This document shows positions 9,010-17,291 of a DNA stretch of 64,000 nt, in pieces. The number at the start of each line of letters is the position of its first letter. Within the stretch, counting starts at the first letter, position 1. Where the stretch lies: contig NZ_LMMJ01000009.1 of assembly GCF_001422205.1 (NCBI RefSeq), positions 248,001 through 312,000 on the forward strand, in the 5' to 3' direction. A program made the position numbers and the translations under genes. Below the pieces are notes generated by a model. The model did no database searches, had not been told where the DNA came from, and saw nothing but the letters and a program-made list of their open reading frames with translations. Origin of the DNA: Curtobacterium sp. Leaf261. Its GTDB lineage: Bacteria > Actinomycetota > Actinomycetes > Actinomycetales > Microbacteriaceae.

Positions 9010-11127
9010 TCAGGCGGACGGTGCCGGTGTGGCGGCGGTGCCCGCCTGGATGGCGGTGATCGCGACGGTGTTCACGATGTCACTGACGAGCGCGCCCCGC
9101 GAGAGGTCGTTGATCGGCTTCCGAAGTCCCTGCAGGACCGGGCCGATCGCGACCGCACCGGCCGAGCGCTGGACGGCCTTGTACGTGTTGTTGCCGGTGT
9201 TGAGGTCCGGGAAGATGAAGACCGTCGCGTGGCCGGCGACCGGCGAGTCGGGCATCTTCGTGCTCGCGACCGTCGGGTCGGCCGCAGCGTCGTACTGGAT
9301 CGGCCCCTCGACGAGCAGGTCCGGACGACGCTCCCGGACGAAGGCGGTGCCGGCGCGGACCTTGTCGACGTCCGCTCCCGAGCCGCTGTCGCCGGTCGAG
9401 TAGCTGAGCATCGCGATCCGCGGGTCGATGCCGAACTGGGTCGCGGTCTCGGCGGACGAGATCGCGATGTCCGCCAGCTGCTCGCTCGTCGGGTCCGGGA
9501 TGACCGCGCAGTCGCCGTAGACGAGGACCCGGTCGGCGAGCGCCATCAGGAACACGCTCGACACGACGGAGGTGTCCGGACGGGTCTTGATGATCTCGAA
9601 CGACGGCCGGATCGTGTGCGCCGTGGTGTGCTTCGCGCCGGAGACCATGCCGTCGGCGATCCCGAGGTGCACCATCATCGTGCCGAAGTAGGACACGTCG
9701 GTGACCATGTCCCGCGCGAGCTCGACGGTCATGCCCTTGTGCGCGCGGACCTGCGCGTACTCCACGGCGAAGCGCTCGCGGAGGGCCTCGTCGAAGGGGC
9801 TCACGACGTCCGCGGCGTCGAGGTCGAGTCCGAGTTCCACACCGCGCGCGCGGACGGCGGCGGGGTCGCCGAGGATCGTCAGCGCGCAGACGTCGCGCTG
9901 CAGGAGTGTCGACGCCGCGCGGAGGATGCGGTCGTCGTCGCCCTCCGGCAGGACGATGCGCTTGCGGGTCTCACGGGCGCGGTCGAGCAGCAGGTGCTCG
10001 AACATCAGCGGGGTGACGACACCGGACGGGCTGACCTGCAGCCGTTCGAGCAGGGCTGCACCGTCGACGTGCTTCTCGAACAGGGACAGCGCCAGGTCGT
10101 ACTTCCGCGGGGAGTCCGCCGCGAGCCGTCCGCGGGTCTGGGTGATCCGGAGCGCCGTGTCGTACGTGCCGAGGTCGCTCGTCGCGATCGGCAGGGTGCT
10201 CGACAGACCGTCGAGGAGGCGGGAGATCTGCGGCAGCATCTCGAACCCGCCGTTGAGGATGACGCCGGCGACCGACGGGAACGTGTCGGAGTCGTTCGCG
10301 AGCAGGGTGGCGATGAGGACGTCGTTCCGGTCCCCGGGCACGACGACGATCCCGCCCTCGATGAGCCGGGGCAGCACGTTCTCCATGCTCATGCCGGCGA
10401 CGACGGTGCCGAGCGCCTCACGGTCGAGCAGGGCGTCGTCGCCACGCACCAGCGTGGCGTTCGTCGCCTGGAGCAGCGCGCGGACGGTCGGTGCGACGAG
10501 CACGGCGTCCTCGGGGATCGCCCAGACCGGCGTCTCGGGGTGACTGTCGTGCACGGCGTGCTCCACACGTTCGACGATCTCCGGCAGGGCTGCGGGGTCG
10601 GCACGGTTCACGACGACACCGACCAGGGCCGCGTGCGCCGCTCGGAGCTCGCTCGTGGTGAGCTCGGCGACCTGGCCCATGTCCTCCGGTGACCGCGCGG
10701 CACGGTCGGCGCTGTTCCGGCCGCCGAGGACGAGGAGTACCGGGGCGCCGAGGTTCGCGGCGACCCTGGCGTTGAAGGACAGCTCCGTCGGGCTCCCGAC
10801 GTCGGTGTAGTCCGAGCCGACGATGACGACGGCGTCGCACTGCCGCTCGACGTGCGCGAACCGGTTCACGATGCTCGACAGTGCGGCGTCCGGGTCGCCG
10901 TGCAGGTCGTCGTACGTGACGCCGATGCAGTCCTCGTACGGGATGTCCGCGACGCTCTGCTCCAGGATGAGGTCGAGGACGTAGTCGCGCTCGGTCGTCG
11001 AGCGCGCGATCGGGCGGAACACCCCCACCCGGCCGACGGTGCGCGCGAGGGTCTCGAGGACCCCGAGGGCGACGGTGCTCTTGCCGGTGTGTCCTTCTGC
11101 TGACGTGATGTAGATGCGGGTCGACAC
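9010..11127 (-). CDS. pta: Phosphate acetyltransferase
   Basis: 705 residues, the long form of the enzyme. The N-terminal part is a BioD-like P-loop domain (ITSAEGHTGKSTVALG), the middle a DRTGG-like domain, and the last about 330 residues the catalytic PTA domain (VLPEGDDDRILRAA, DGMVSGAKHTTAHTIRPSF, EGPIQYDAA). It makes acetyl phosphate from acetyl-CoA. The start is GTG at 11127; the ORF extends 50 codons further upstream, but that extension is low-complexity and unlike the family. TACGCT sits 7 bases before the GTG, so the mRNA may be leaderless, although GGAG is also present. Confidence 0.95.
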   Translation of the reverse strand: MSTRIYITSAEGHTGKSTVALGVLETLARTVGRVGVFRPIARSTTERDYVLDLILEQSVADIPYEDCIGVTYDDLHGDPDAALSSIVNRFAHVERQCDAVVIVGSDYTDVGSPTELSFNARVAANLGAPVLLVLGGRNSADRAARSPEDMGQVAELTTSELRAAHAALVGVVVNRADPAALPEIVERVEHAVHDSHPETPVWAIPEDAVLVAPTVRALLQATNATLVRGDDALLDREALGTVVAGMSMENVLPRLIEGGIVVVPGDRNDVLIATLLANDSDTFPSVAGVILNGGFEMLPQISRLLDGLSSTLPIATSDLGTYDTALRITQTRGRLAADSPRKYDLALSLFEKHVDGAALLERLQVSPSGVVTPLMFEHLLLDRARETRKRIVLPEGDDDRILRAASTLLQRDVCALTILGDPAAVRARGVELGLDLDAADVVSPFDEALRERFAVEYAQVRAHKGMTVELARDMVTDVSYFGTMMVHLGIADGMVSGAKHTTAHTIRPSFEIIKTRPDTSVVSSVFLMALADRVLVYGDCAVIPDPTSEQLADIAISSAETATQFGIDPRIAMLSYSTGDSGSGADVDKVRAGTAFVRERRPDLLVEGPIQYDAAADPTVASTKMPDSPVAGHATVFIFPDLNTGNNTYKAVQRSAGAVAIGPVLQGLRKPINDLSRGALVSDIVNTVAITAIQAGTAATPAPSA

Positions 11128-11134
11128 GACTCCG

Positions 11135-11140
11135 AGCGTA
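11135..11140 (-). promoter_or_regulatory. -10 element of pta (leaderless start)
   Basis: Minus-strand TACGCT, 7 bases before the GTG at 11127. Confidence 0.4.
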
Positions 11141-11210
11141 GCCCGGGCCGTCCGACGGAAGCTGGGCGGGCCGGCTGTCCGAGGGCTGTCCGTGCCTGTC
11201 GGGGGTGGGG

Positions 11211-11226
11211 CGTGCCTCCCGTCCGG
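11211..11226. repeat. Half-copy of the GGACGGGAGGC palindrome family
   Basis: CGTGCCTCCCGTCCGG matches the right arm of the dispersed palindrome; a left arm is not evident. It lies upstream of pta and before tRNA-Ser. Confidence 0.5.
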
Positions 11227-11293
11227 AGCGGACGGTCGTGAGCATGCGCCGCGACCTGTACCATTGGGTGTCGCCATCCCCGGATGGCGATCC

Positions 11294-11378
11294 GGAGGAT
11301 TCGCCTAGTGGCCTATGGCGCACGCTTGGAAAGCGTGTTGGGTGCAAGCCCTCAGGGGTTCGAATCCCCTATCCTCCG
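11294..11378 (+). tRNA. tRNA-Ser (anticodon GGA)
   Basis: The acceptor arm GGAGGAT pairs with ATCCTCC, with discriminator G at 11378. There is a D-loop with AGTGG, anticodon stem ACGCTTGGAAAGCGT with GGA at 11328-11330, a long class II variable arm, and the T arm GGGGTTCGAATCCCC. CCA is not encoded. TACCAT at 11259-11264 is a candidate -10 element. Confidence 0.95.
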
Positions 11379-11471
11379 CCGACAGGCCCTCGGGTCTCCA
11401 CCGACAGGCCCTCGGGTCTCCACCGACAGGCCCTCGGGTCTCCGCCAGCAGGCCCTCGGGTCTCCACCAGC
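11379..11471 (+). repeat. Four 22-bp tandem repeats downstream of tRNA-Ser
   Basis: The unit CCGACAGGCCCTCGGGTCTC plus CA recurs about four times with a few changes between the tRNA 3' end and the terminator. No coding potential is seen. Confidence 0.9.
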
Positions 11472-11497
11472 AAGCCCCCCGCCTCGCCGGGGGGCTT
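11472..11497 (+). terminator. Intrinsic-type terminator after tRNA-Ser
   Basis: AAGCCCCCCG and CGGGGGGCTT pair around a short loop, forming a very strong GC hairpin followed by CCTC. Confidence 0.75.
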
Positions 11498-11609
11498 CCT
11501 CGTCGGCACGAACGGTCGTTCCACCCGGGGTCCCCCTTGTGCCGGACACCCCTGAACCCCGCCGATGTCGGCTCGCCGTGAGCGCTGTTCCGGACCCGCT
11601 CCGGTGTCC

Positions 11610-11615
11610 TATGCT
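11610..11615 (+). promoter_or_regulatory. -10 element of the PH-like membrane protein gene
   Basis: TATGCT with a weak TTCCGG 16 bases upstream. It implies a leader of about 115 bases before the GTG at 11738. The remaining bases 11500-11737 show no gene. Confidence 0.4.
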
Positions 11616-11737
11616 GACCCCAGGAACGACCGGTCCACCCGGTTCGTCCCAGGTGTGACACGCGGCAGGGGCGCCGCGGGAGGATCCGATCGCGCAGCCG
11701 TCGGACCGCTGCACCGTTGATCGCGAGGAGACCTGCC

Positions 11738-12376
11738 GTGGGGGGAACGACGGCACGAGCACGGCCGGTGGCGGCCGCCTACGACCTCGTGGTGCGCCCG
11801 CGCACGACGCTGCTCCGGAGCACCGCGCTCAGCATCGCCTTCTCCGCAGCCCCCCTCGCCGTCGCGCTCATGTGGGTCTCGCTCCCGCCGCGCCTGTGGG
11901 CCCTCGTCGCCTCCGTCGTCGTCGTGCTCGCCCTCGCGACGACCGTGGTGCTCGTGCGCCTCGGGACGGCGTTCGTCGGGATCGGACCGGAGCGCTTCGA
12001 CCTCCGTCGGGTGATGAGCCCGAACGTGACGCTCGACCGCTCCGACGTCGACCGGATCGTCCTCGCCACGACGTACGGCGGGTCGGTCGACCGGACGACC
12101 AGGGAGCTGGTGGCGCTGTCGACCTCCGGGACGGTGCTCTTCCGGATGCGGAGCGACCTCTGGGACGAGACGACCATCGCGCGCGTGGCGAACGTGTTCG
12201 GGGTGCAGATCACGGAGCTCCGCAAGCCGATGCCGATCCGTGCGTTCGCGCGACGGTTCCCGACCGGGCGGGCCTGGCACGAGGGACGTCGCGGCCTCGT
12301 CGCCGTCGGCACGATCGCCGCCGTGTTCGTGCTCGGTGTGCTCATCGCGGAGACGACCGGCCTGCTCGTCGGATGA
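11738..12376 (+). CDS. Small membrane protein with a PH-like domain, function unknown
   Basis: 212 residues from GTG 11738, chosen because GAGGAG lies 7 bases upstream; an in-frame TTG at 11717 lacks such a site. Two membrane segments follow the N-terminus (about residues 27-45 and 48-66), then a soluble part of about 100 residues starting 'VGIGPERFDLRRV' that looks like a bacterial PH/YdbT-like domain, then a C-terminal membrane segment (VGTIAAVFVLGVLIAE). This layout is common in actinobacterial conserved membrane proteins of unknown function. It converges on the HerA-like gene. Confidence 0.7.
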   Translation: MGGTTARARPVAAAYDLVVRPRTTLLRSTALSIAFSAAPLAVALMWVSLPPRLWALVASVVVVLALATTVVLVRLGTAFVGIGPERFDLRRVMSPNVTLDRSDVDRIVLATTYGGSVDRTTRELVALSTSGTVLFRMRSDLWDETTIARVANVFGVQITELRKPMPIRAFARRFPTGRAWHEGRRGLVAVGTIAAVFVLGVLIAETTGLLVG

Positions 12377-12456
12377 TCGCGCGAGGCGCCGCGGGCTGGT
12401 CCTGCGGCGCCGCGGGCTGATCCCGGGGCGCCGGAGCTGATCGCGAGGCGCCGCGG
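12377..12456. repeat. GC-rich repeats between convergent genes
   Basis: Three to four imperfect copies of GGCGCCGCGGGCTGATC lie between the stop codons of the membrane-protein and HerA-like genes. Each centres on GGCGCC, so they can fold as hairpins. Confidence 0.6.
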
Positions 12457-14667
12457 TCAGCGCCGCCGCAGCGTCGAGAAGATCCCCTTCACGACCTCCT
12501 TGGCGATGGTGCCGCCGAGCCCGCCGCCGAGCATGTCCGACAGCGCGTCGCCCCCGCCGCGCGAGCTGCGGGTGGTCCGCGTCGTGCGCGTCGACGTCGT
12601 CCGTGACCGCTTGGCCTCCGCCGCCCGCTCGGCCTTCTCGAACTCGCGCTGGGTCCGCTCGTACTCGCGCTGCGCCGCGGCCCGCTCGCGCTCCTCGGTC
12701 TTGGCGTCACGCGCCGCAGCCGCAGCCGCCTCCTTCGCCTGCTTGGCTGCCGCGACCTCCGCATCGGCCTGTCGCGCCGCCGCCTCCTCCTCCGCCGCTG
12801 CCGCGTTCGCGGAGGCAGCCGCCGCCTCGAGCTTCCGCGCGAGGATCTCGTGCGCCGAGTCCGGGTCGACGGGCGTCCCGTAGGTCGCGAAGAGCGGGGA
12901 GGCCTCGACCGCCGCGCTCATCGCCGCCGCGGGCATCGGGTCCATCGAGCCCCGGGGTGCCCGGAGCCGGGTCCACGCGACGGGCGTCGGCGCACCCTTC
13001 TCGTTCATCACGGTGACGATCGCCTCCCCGGTGGCCAGGGAGGTCAGCACCTCGCCCAGGTCGTACTCGCTCGTCGGGTAGGTCGACACGGTCGCCCGGA
13101 GCGCCTTCGCGTCGTCCGGGGTGTGCGCACGGAGCTGGTGCTGGATGCGCGAGCCGAGCTGCGCCAGGACGTCGTTCGGCACGTCCTTCGGGGTCTGCGT
13201 CACGAAGAACACCCCGACGCCCTTCGACCGGATGAGCCGGACCGTCCGCGTGATCTGCTCGAGGAAGTCCTTCGACGCGCCGCTGAAGAGCAGGTGCGCC
13301 TCGTCGAAGAAGAACACGAGCTTCGGCTTGTCCTGGTCACCCACCTCGGGGAGCTCGTTGAACAGGTCGGCGAGCATCCACATCAGGAAGGTGGAGAACA
13401 CCGCGGGCTTGTCCTGCACACCGGGGACCTCGAGGAGGCTGACGATGCCGGTGCCGTCCGCGGCAGTGCGGAGGAACGCCTGCGTGTCGATCTCGGGCAC
13501 CCCGAAGAACGTGTCCGCACCCTGGTCGGCGAACGTGATGAGCTCACGGAGGATCACCCCGACGGTCTGCTTGCTGAGACCACCGAGGTCCGCGAGCTCG
13601 CCCTTGCCGGCGTCCGAGGTGAGGTAGGTGAGCACGCTCCGGAGGTCCGTGAGGTCGACGAGCGGGAGCCCGGCCTGTTCGGCGTAGTGGAACACGAGGC
13701 CGAGCGAGGACTCCTGGGTGTCGTTGAGGCCGAGGACCTTCGCCATCAGGAGCGGGCCGAACCCGGACACCGTCGCGCGGACGGGCACGCCGGTCCCGGT
13801 CCCGCCGAGGGAGAAGAACTCCGTCGTGCTCGCGGCCGGGGTCCAGTCCTGGCCGATCCCCTCGGTACGGGCGAGCAGTTTGGGGTTGGCGCTCCCCGCC
13901 ACGGCGAGCCCGGAGAGGTCGCCCTTGACGTCGGCGGCGAACACCGGGACACCGGCCGCGGCGATCTGTTCGGCCAGCACCTGCAGCGTCTTCGTCTTGC
14001 CGGTCCCGGTCGCCCCGGCGACGAGCCCGTGGCGGTTGAGCATGCCGAGCGGGATCCGGACCTGCACGTCGGGCAGGGCCTCGCCGTTGACGAGGGCCCC
14101 GACCTCGACGGCGGTCCCCTCGACGGCGTAGCCGGTGCGGACGGCGTCGACGCCGGTCGCGCTGAGCGGCCCGGCGGGCGTCGGCCCGGCGGGCGTCGGA
14201 GCGGTGGGTGTCGGAGCGGCGGGCGTCGGCCCGGCGCCGTCAGCCGGGTTCCCGTCGGTCGCGCCCTCGGCGGGCCGGTCGGGAGGCACGGTGCCGGTGC
14301 CCGTGTCGGCTGTCGGGACCGACGTGGTCGCCTCGGCAGGCCCCGTCGGAGCCGAGTCCTCGGCGACCGCGGGCTCCGTGGCGGGCGCGGGCGGTGCCTC
14401 CCGGCCGGCCGCAGGCTCACCCGAGGTGACCGTCTCGGCGACCGCGGGCTCCGTGGCGGGCGCGGGCGGTGCCTCCCGGCCGACTGGTGAGGCCGTGTCG
14501 GGCGCGGGCGGTGCGGCGGCGGCCTGTGTGGCGACGGCCTGCGCCTCGAGCGCGTCGGCGAGCACTTCGGCGCGGGCGGCGGCCTCGTCCGCGAGGCGCC
14601 GGGCCTCGTCAGCGGCGGTGCGGGCTGCTGCGGCAGCGGCGCGGGCTTCCTCGACGGGATCCGACAT
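12457..14667 (-). CDS. HerA-like DUF853 ATPase/helicase-family protein
   Basis: 736 residues. The N-terminus is an Ala/Glu/Arg coiled coil (1-50), followed by a Pro/Ala/Thr-rich linker (about 50-170) that contains a 47-bp direct repeat, giving APPAPATEPAVAE twice. The ATPase domain follows: Walker A GATGTGKTK, 'FAADVKGDLSGLA', and Walker B 'KLVFFFDEAHLLF' with 'FVTQTPKDVPNDVLAQLGSRIQHQLRA', typical of DUF853 (YjgR-type, HerA/FtsK relatives). The C-terminus is a long Ala-rich coiled coil ending in a Gly-rich tail and basic end. The substrate is unknown. TAGGCT lies 6 bases before the ATG, so the mRNA is probably leaderless. Confidence 0.9.
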   Translation of the reverse strand: MSDPVEEARAAAAAARTAADEARRLADEAAARAEVLADALEAQAVATQAAAAPPAPDTASPVGREAPPAPATEPAVAETVTSGEPAAGREAPPAPATEPAVAEDSAPTGPAEATTSVPTADTGTGTVPPDRPAEGATDGNPADGAGPTPAAPTPTAPTPAGPTPAGPLSATGVDAVRTGYAVEGTAVEVGALVNGEALPDVQVRIPLGMLNRHGLVAGATGTGKTKTLQVLAEQIAAAGVPVFAADVKGDLSGLAVAGSANPKLLARTEGIGQDWTPAASTTEFFSLGGTGTGVPVRATVSGFGPLLMAKVLGLNDTQESSLGLVFHYAEQAGLPLVDLTDLRSVLTYLTSDAGKGELADLGGLSKQTVGVILRELITFADQGADTFFGVPEIDTQAFLRTAADGTGIVSLLEVPGVQDKPAVFSTFLMWMLADLFNELPEVGDQDKPKLVFFFDEAHLLFSGASKDFLEQITRTVRLIRSKGVGVFFVTQTPKDVPNDVLAQLGSRIQHQLRAHTPDDAKALRATVSTYPTSEYDLGEVLTSLATGEAIVTVMNEKGAPTPVAWTRLRAPRGSMDPMPAAAMSAAVEASPLFATYGTPVDPDSAHEILARKLEAAAASANAAAAEEEAAARQADAEVAAAKQAKEAAAAAARDAKTEERERAAAQREYERTQREFEKAERAAEAKRSRTTSTRTTRTTRSSRGGGDALSDMLGGGLGGTIAKEVVKGIFSTLRRR

Positions 14668-14673
14668 GTGCTC

Positions 14674-14679
14674 AGCCTA
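14674..14679 (-). promoter_or_regulatory. -10 element of the HerA-like gene (leaderless start)
   Basis: Minus-strand TAGGCT, 6 bases before the ATG at 14667. Confidence 0.5.
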
Positions 14680-14711
14680 GAGACCGGGCGGCCTCGTGGG
14701 GAGTCCTCGGC

Positions 14712-14880
14712 CGCCGGGTGTCGCTCCATGCTCCCGCATCAGGCGACACCCCTCGTGCGAAACGACGTCGCGAACCGCTCGTGACGTCGCTCGATGCCCT
14801 CGCATCGGATGCGTGGGCATCGGACGACGACTTTCGCGCGAGACGACGTCGCGAACCGGCGGGGTTGTCGCTCCATGCGA
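14712..14880. repeat. Repeat-rich intergenic region, GTCGCTCCATGC family
   Basis: Three modules of the form GTCGCTCNATGCNNNNGCAT...GCGACA/ACGACG alternate with ACGACGTCGCGAACCG (two copies). Each can fold on itself. The same motifs recur at 33340-33510. The whole 14680-15001 stretch has no credible gene; bases 14940-15000 hold short tandem CCGTCCGCCAG repeats. Confidence 0.75.
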
Positions 14881-15001
14881 GCGAACAGAATTACATCGCC
14901 GGCCGGGACAGCCGACGCGACCGACCGCGCGAGCCGAGACCCGTCCGCCAGCCGAGGCCCGTCCGCCAGGGACCAGGCCCGTCCGCCAGGGACCAGGCGC
15001 G

Positions 15002-16261
15002 TCAGTGCGTCAGTGCGGGCACGGACCTCGGGCGCACCACGAACCACAGCAGCAGGATCGCCACCGCCGCCGTGCACGCCATCACGGCAGCCATCGGTGT
15101 CGCGCTCGACACCCCGATGATCCCGACGACGGGCGAGATGATCCCCGCGACCCCGAAGTTGAGCGCGCCGAGGAGCGATGCGGCGGTCCCGGCCTCTTTC
15201 CCGTGCGCCGCGAGCCCGAGCACCTGCACGAGCGGGAACCCGAACCCGCACGCCGCGATGAAGAACCACAGCGGGACGAGCACCCCCGCGAGGCCGCCGA
15301 TGTGCAGCGTGTCGAGCGTCATGATCGTCAGCGCGGACAGCAGGAGCACGGCCGTCGAGCAGGCGAGGATCCACTGCGGACCGACGCGCCTGGCGAGCCG
15401 CGACGAGATCTGCACCCCGACCACGACACCGACCGAGTTCACCGCGAAGAGCAGCCCGTACGCCTGGGTCGACAGGCCGTAGACCTGCTGGAAGAGGAAC
15501 GGCGAGCTCGACAGGTACGAGAACAGCCCGCTGAACGTCATCGCACCGATCAGGGCCACCCCCACGAACACCCGGTCCGAGAACAGTGCCTTGTACCGTG
15601 CCCGGATCGTCGAGTGCCCCGCTTCGTGGCGTCGTGCCGGCGGGAGCGTCTCGACGATCAGGGTGAACGCCGCGACGACCACGAACGCGCCGTAGCAGGC
15701 CAGGAACACGAAGATGCCGCGCCAGTCGACGAACCGGAGCATCTGCGATCCGATCAGCGGGGCGAGGATCGGCGCGAGTCCGTTCACCATCGCGAGTCGC
15801 GACAGCATCCGGACGAGCGGGATCCCACCGAACAGGTCGCGGACCATCGCCATCGCGACGACACCGCCCGCCGCGGCACCCATGCCCTGCAGGAACCGGA
15901 ACAGCCCGAGGACCTCGACGTTCGGTGCCAGCGCGGCCGAGACCGACGCGATGACGTGCAGCGTGGTGGCGAGGATGAGCGGCAGGCGGCGCCCGACCTT
16001 GTCGCTCCACGGTCCGACGAGCAGCTGTCCGACCGCGAAACCGATCGTCGTCGCGGTGAGGGTCAGCTGCACCGTGCTGGCCTGCACGCCGAGGTCGTTC
16101 TCGAGCGACGGGAACGCCGGCAGGTAGAGGTCGATGGTGAACGGGCCGAGCGCCGTGAGCATCCCGAGCACGAGGACGTAGACGAGGCGCTGGCGACGGG
16201 TGAGCGAGTCACCCGGGTGGACGATGACGGTGAGCGAACCGGTGGTCGCGGGGGCGGACAC
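15002..16261 (-). CDS. Multidrug efflux MFS transporter, Bcr/CflA type
   Basis: 419 residues with 12 predicted membrane segments. It has the Bcr/CflA/DHA1 signatures 'TIDLYLPAFPSL' at the start of helix 1, 'VGQLLVGPWSDKVGRR' (motif A) and 'RFLQGMGAAAGGVVAMA' (helix 4-5). It is expected to expel small drugs by proton antiport. The start is GTG 16261 with GAAGGG upstream; the longer ORF to 16447 is a low-complexity extension through the regulatory region. It is divergent from a TetR regulator 200 bases away, which probably represses it. Confidence 0.9.
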   Translation of the reverse strand: MSAPATTGSLTVIVHPGDSLTRRQRLVYVLVLGMLTALGPFTIDLYLPAFPSLENDLGVQASTVQLTLTATTIGFAVGQLLVGPWSDKVGRRLPLILATTLHVIASVSAALAPNVEVLGLFRFLQGMGAAAGGVVAMAMVRDLFGGIPLVRMLSRLAMVNGLAPILAPLIGSQMLRFVDWRGIFVFLACYGAFVVVAAFTLIVETLPPARRHEAGHSTIRARYKALFSDRVFVGVALIGAMTFSGLFSYLSSSPFLFQQVYGLSTQAYGLLFAVNSVGVVVGVQISSRLARRVGPQWILACSTAVLLLSALTIMTLDTLHIGGLAGVLVPLWFFIAACGFGFPLVQVLGLAAHGKEAGTAASLLGALNFGVAGIISPVVGIIGVSSATPMAAVMACTAAVAILLLWFVVRPRSVPALTH

Positions 16262-16310
16262 GTCGTGGGGCCCTTCGGAGAGGAGGCGGGAGCGGAATCG
16301 GGAGCGTGGT

Positions 16311-16322
16311 CGAATCGATTCG
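16311..16322. promoter_or_regulatory. Candidate TetR operator
   Basis: CGAATCGATTCG is a perfect palindrome between the divergent MFS and TetR genes. It lies just downstream of a minus-strand TAGCAT (16336-16341) that can serve as the exporter's -10, so bound repressor would block the exporter transcript. Confidence 0.4.
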
Positions 16323-16461
16323 GGTCGAGGTGTCAATGCTACGGGACCTCGCACCTCCACGACACCCGTCGGCCCGTCGTCTCCGCCCGGTCCCTGCTCC
16401 GCGTCCGCGTCCGCTCCGGCGACTGGTACCTTCGTGGTGTTCCACACAAGGGGTGAGTTCC

Positions 16462-17028
16462 ATGGTCGATGCGCGGATCCTGCACACGACTGCGGCGCTG
16501 CGCGAAGCGATCCTCCGTCTGGCAGCCGACCGACCCGTCTCCGCGATCACGGTCGCCGACGTCACCCGCGCGGCCGGCATCAACCGCGCGACCTTCTACT
16601 CGCACGCGGTGTCGCCGGGGTCGCTCCTCGCGGACGTCCTCACCCCGGAACTCGACCGCATCCGCGAGGACGACGCCGAGCTCCGGAGGACACCGGGGAC
16701 CGCCGACCCGCTGTCGATCACGCGCAAGGGCATCGACGCCGTCGTCGACCACGTCGTCGCGCACCGGGCGATCTACCGCAACGCGCTCCCGGACAGCGAG
16801 GACGCGTCCCTGCACCGTCTGCTCGTCGACCACTTCACCGTCTCCAGCCTCGCGCACATCGCGCACATGGACCCGGGGCAGCGTCCGGACGTGCTCGACG
16901 ACGTCGCTGCGGGATTCGTGGCACAGGGCCTGCTCGGAGCGATCGAGGCGTGGCTCGCCGGGCCCCGGCGGTCCCGCAGGGCGCTCGTCGACACCATCGC
17001 GACGACGTTCCCCGCGTGGTGGCACTGA
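16462..17028 (+). CDS. TetR/AcrR family transcriptional regulator
   Basis: 188 residues. The N-terminal helix-turn-helix is 'VSAITVADVTRAAGINRATFYSHA' in pattern, the strongest family signature; the C-terminal part is an all-helical ligand domain of the kind annotated as TetR_C. The start at ATG 16462 has AAGGGGTG 5 bases upstream; ORF extension to 16306 would enter the intergenic region. It is divergent from the drug exporter, so it is probably its local repressor responding to an exporter substrate. Confidence 0.88.
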   Translation: MVDARILHTTAALREAILRLAADRPVSAITVADVTRAAGINRATFYSHAVSPGSLLADVLTPELDRIREDDAELRRTPGTADPLSITRKGIDAVVDHVVAHRAIYRNALPDSEDASLHRLLVDHFTVSSLAHIAHMDPGQRPDVLDDVAAGFVAQGLLGAIEAWLAGPRRSRRALVDTIATTFPAWWH

Positions 17029-17060
17029 GCCGCCTGCCTCCGCGCGTGGAGCCCACGCCC

Positions 17061-17151
17061 GCAGCAACTGTCGCTCTGCCCGCACACCGACAGCGAGGTC
17101 CCCGACTTCGCGGGCATCCTGTCGCTTCGGGCGCGAACCGACAGACGCAGG
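17061..17151. repeat. Intergenic repeat, TGTCGCTT...AACCGACAG family
   Basis: Two adjacent modules read TGTCGCTCTGCCCGCA-N-ACCGACAG and CTGTCGCTTCGGGCGCGAAC-CGACAG. Each is an inverted repeat. Related copies occur at 32205 and 60223-60460. Confidence 0.7.
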
Positions 17152-17228
17152 CCCTGAACTGCGCGGGCTGACCGCAGACCGCAGACCGCGGCCCGAGCAG
17201 GACGCCGCGAGTGCGGACCGCACGGACA

Positions 17229-17277
17229 GACGGACGGGAGGCCCGTGGCGAACTCCGCCACGGGCCTCCCGTCCGTC
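17229..17277. terminator. Perfect 22-bp-arm palindrome between TetR and peptidase genes
   Basis: Arms 17229-17250 and 17256-17277 are perfectly complementary around AACTC. The arms start GACGGACGGGAGGC, the consensus of the dispersed palindrome family. It sits between convergent stop codons, 15 bases from the peptidase stop, and would work as a bidirectional terminator. Confidence 0.75.
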
Positions 17278-17291
17278 ATCCGGTGCGCTGG

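Noticed and set aside
7612-10692. Long plus-strand ORF across pta-ackA
   Set aside because: Antisense shadow; the minus strand encodes complete acetate kinase and phosphate acetyltransferase with all motifs.
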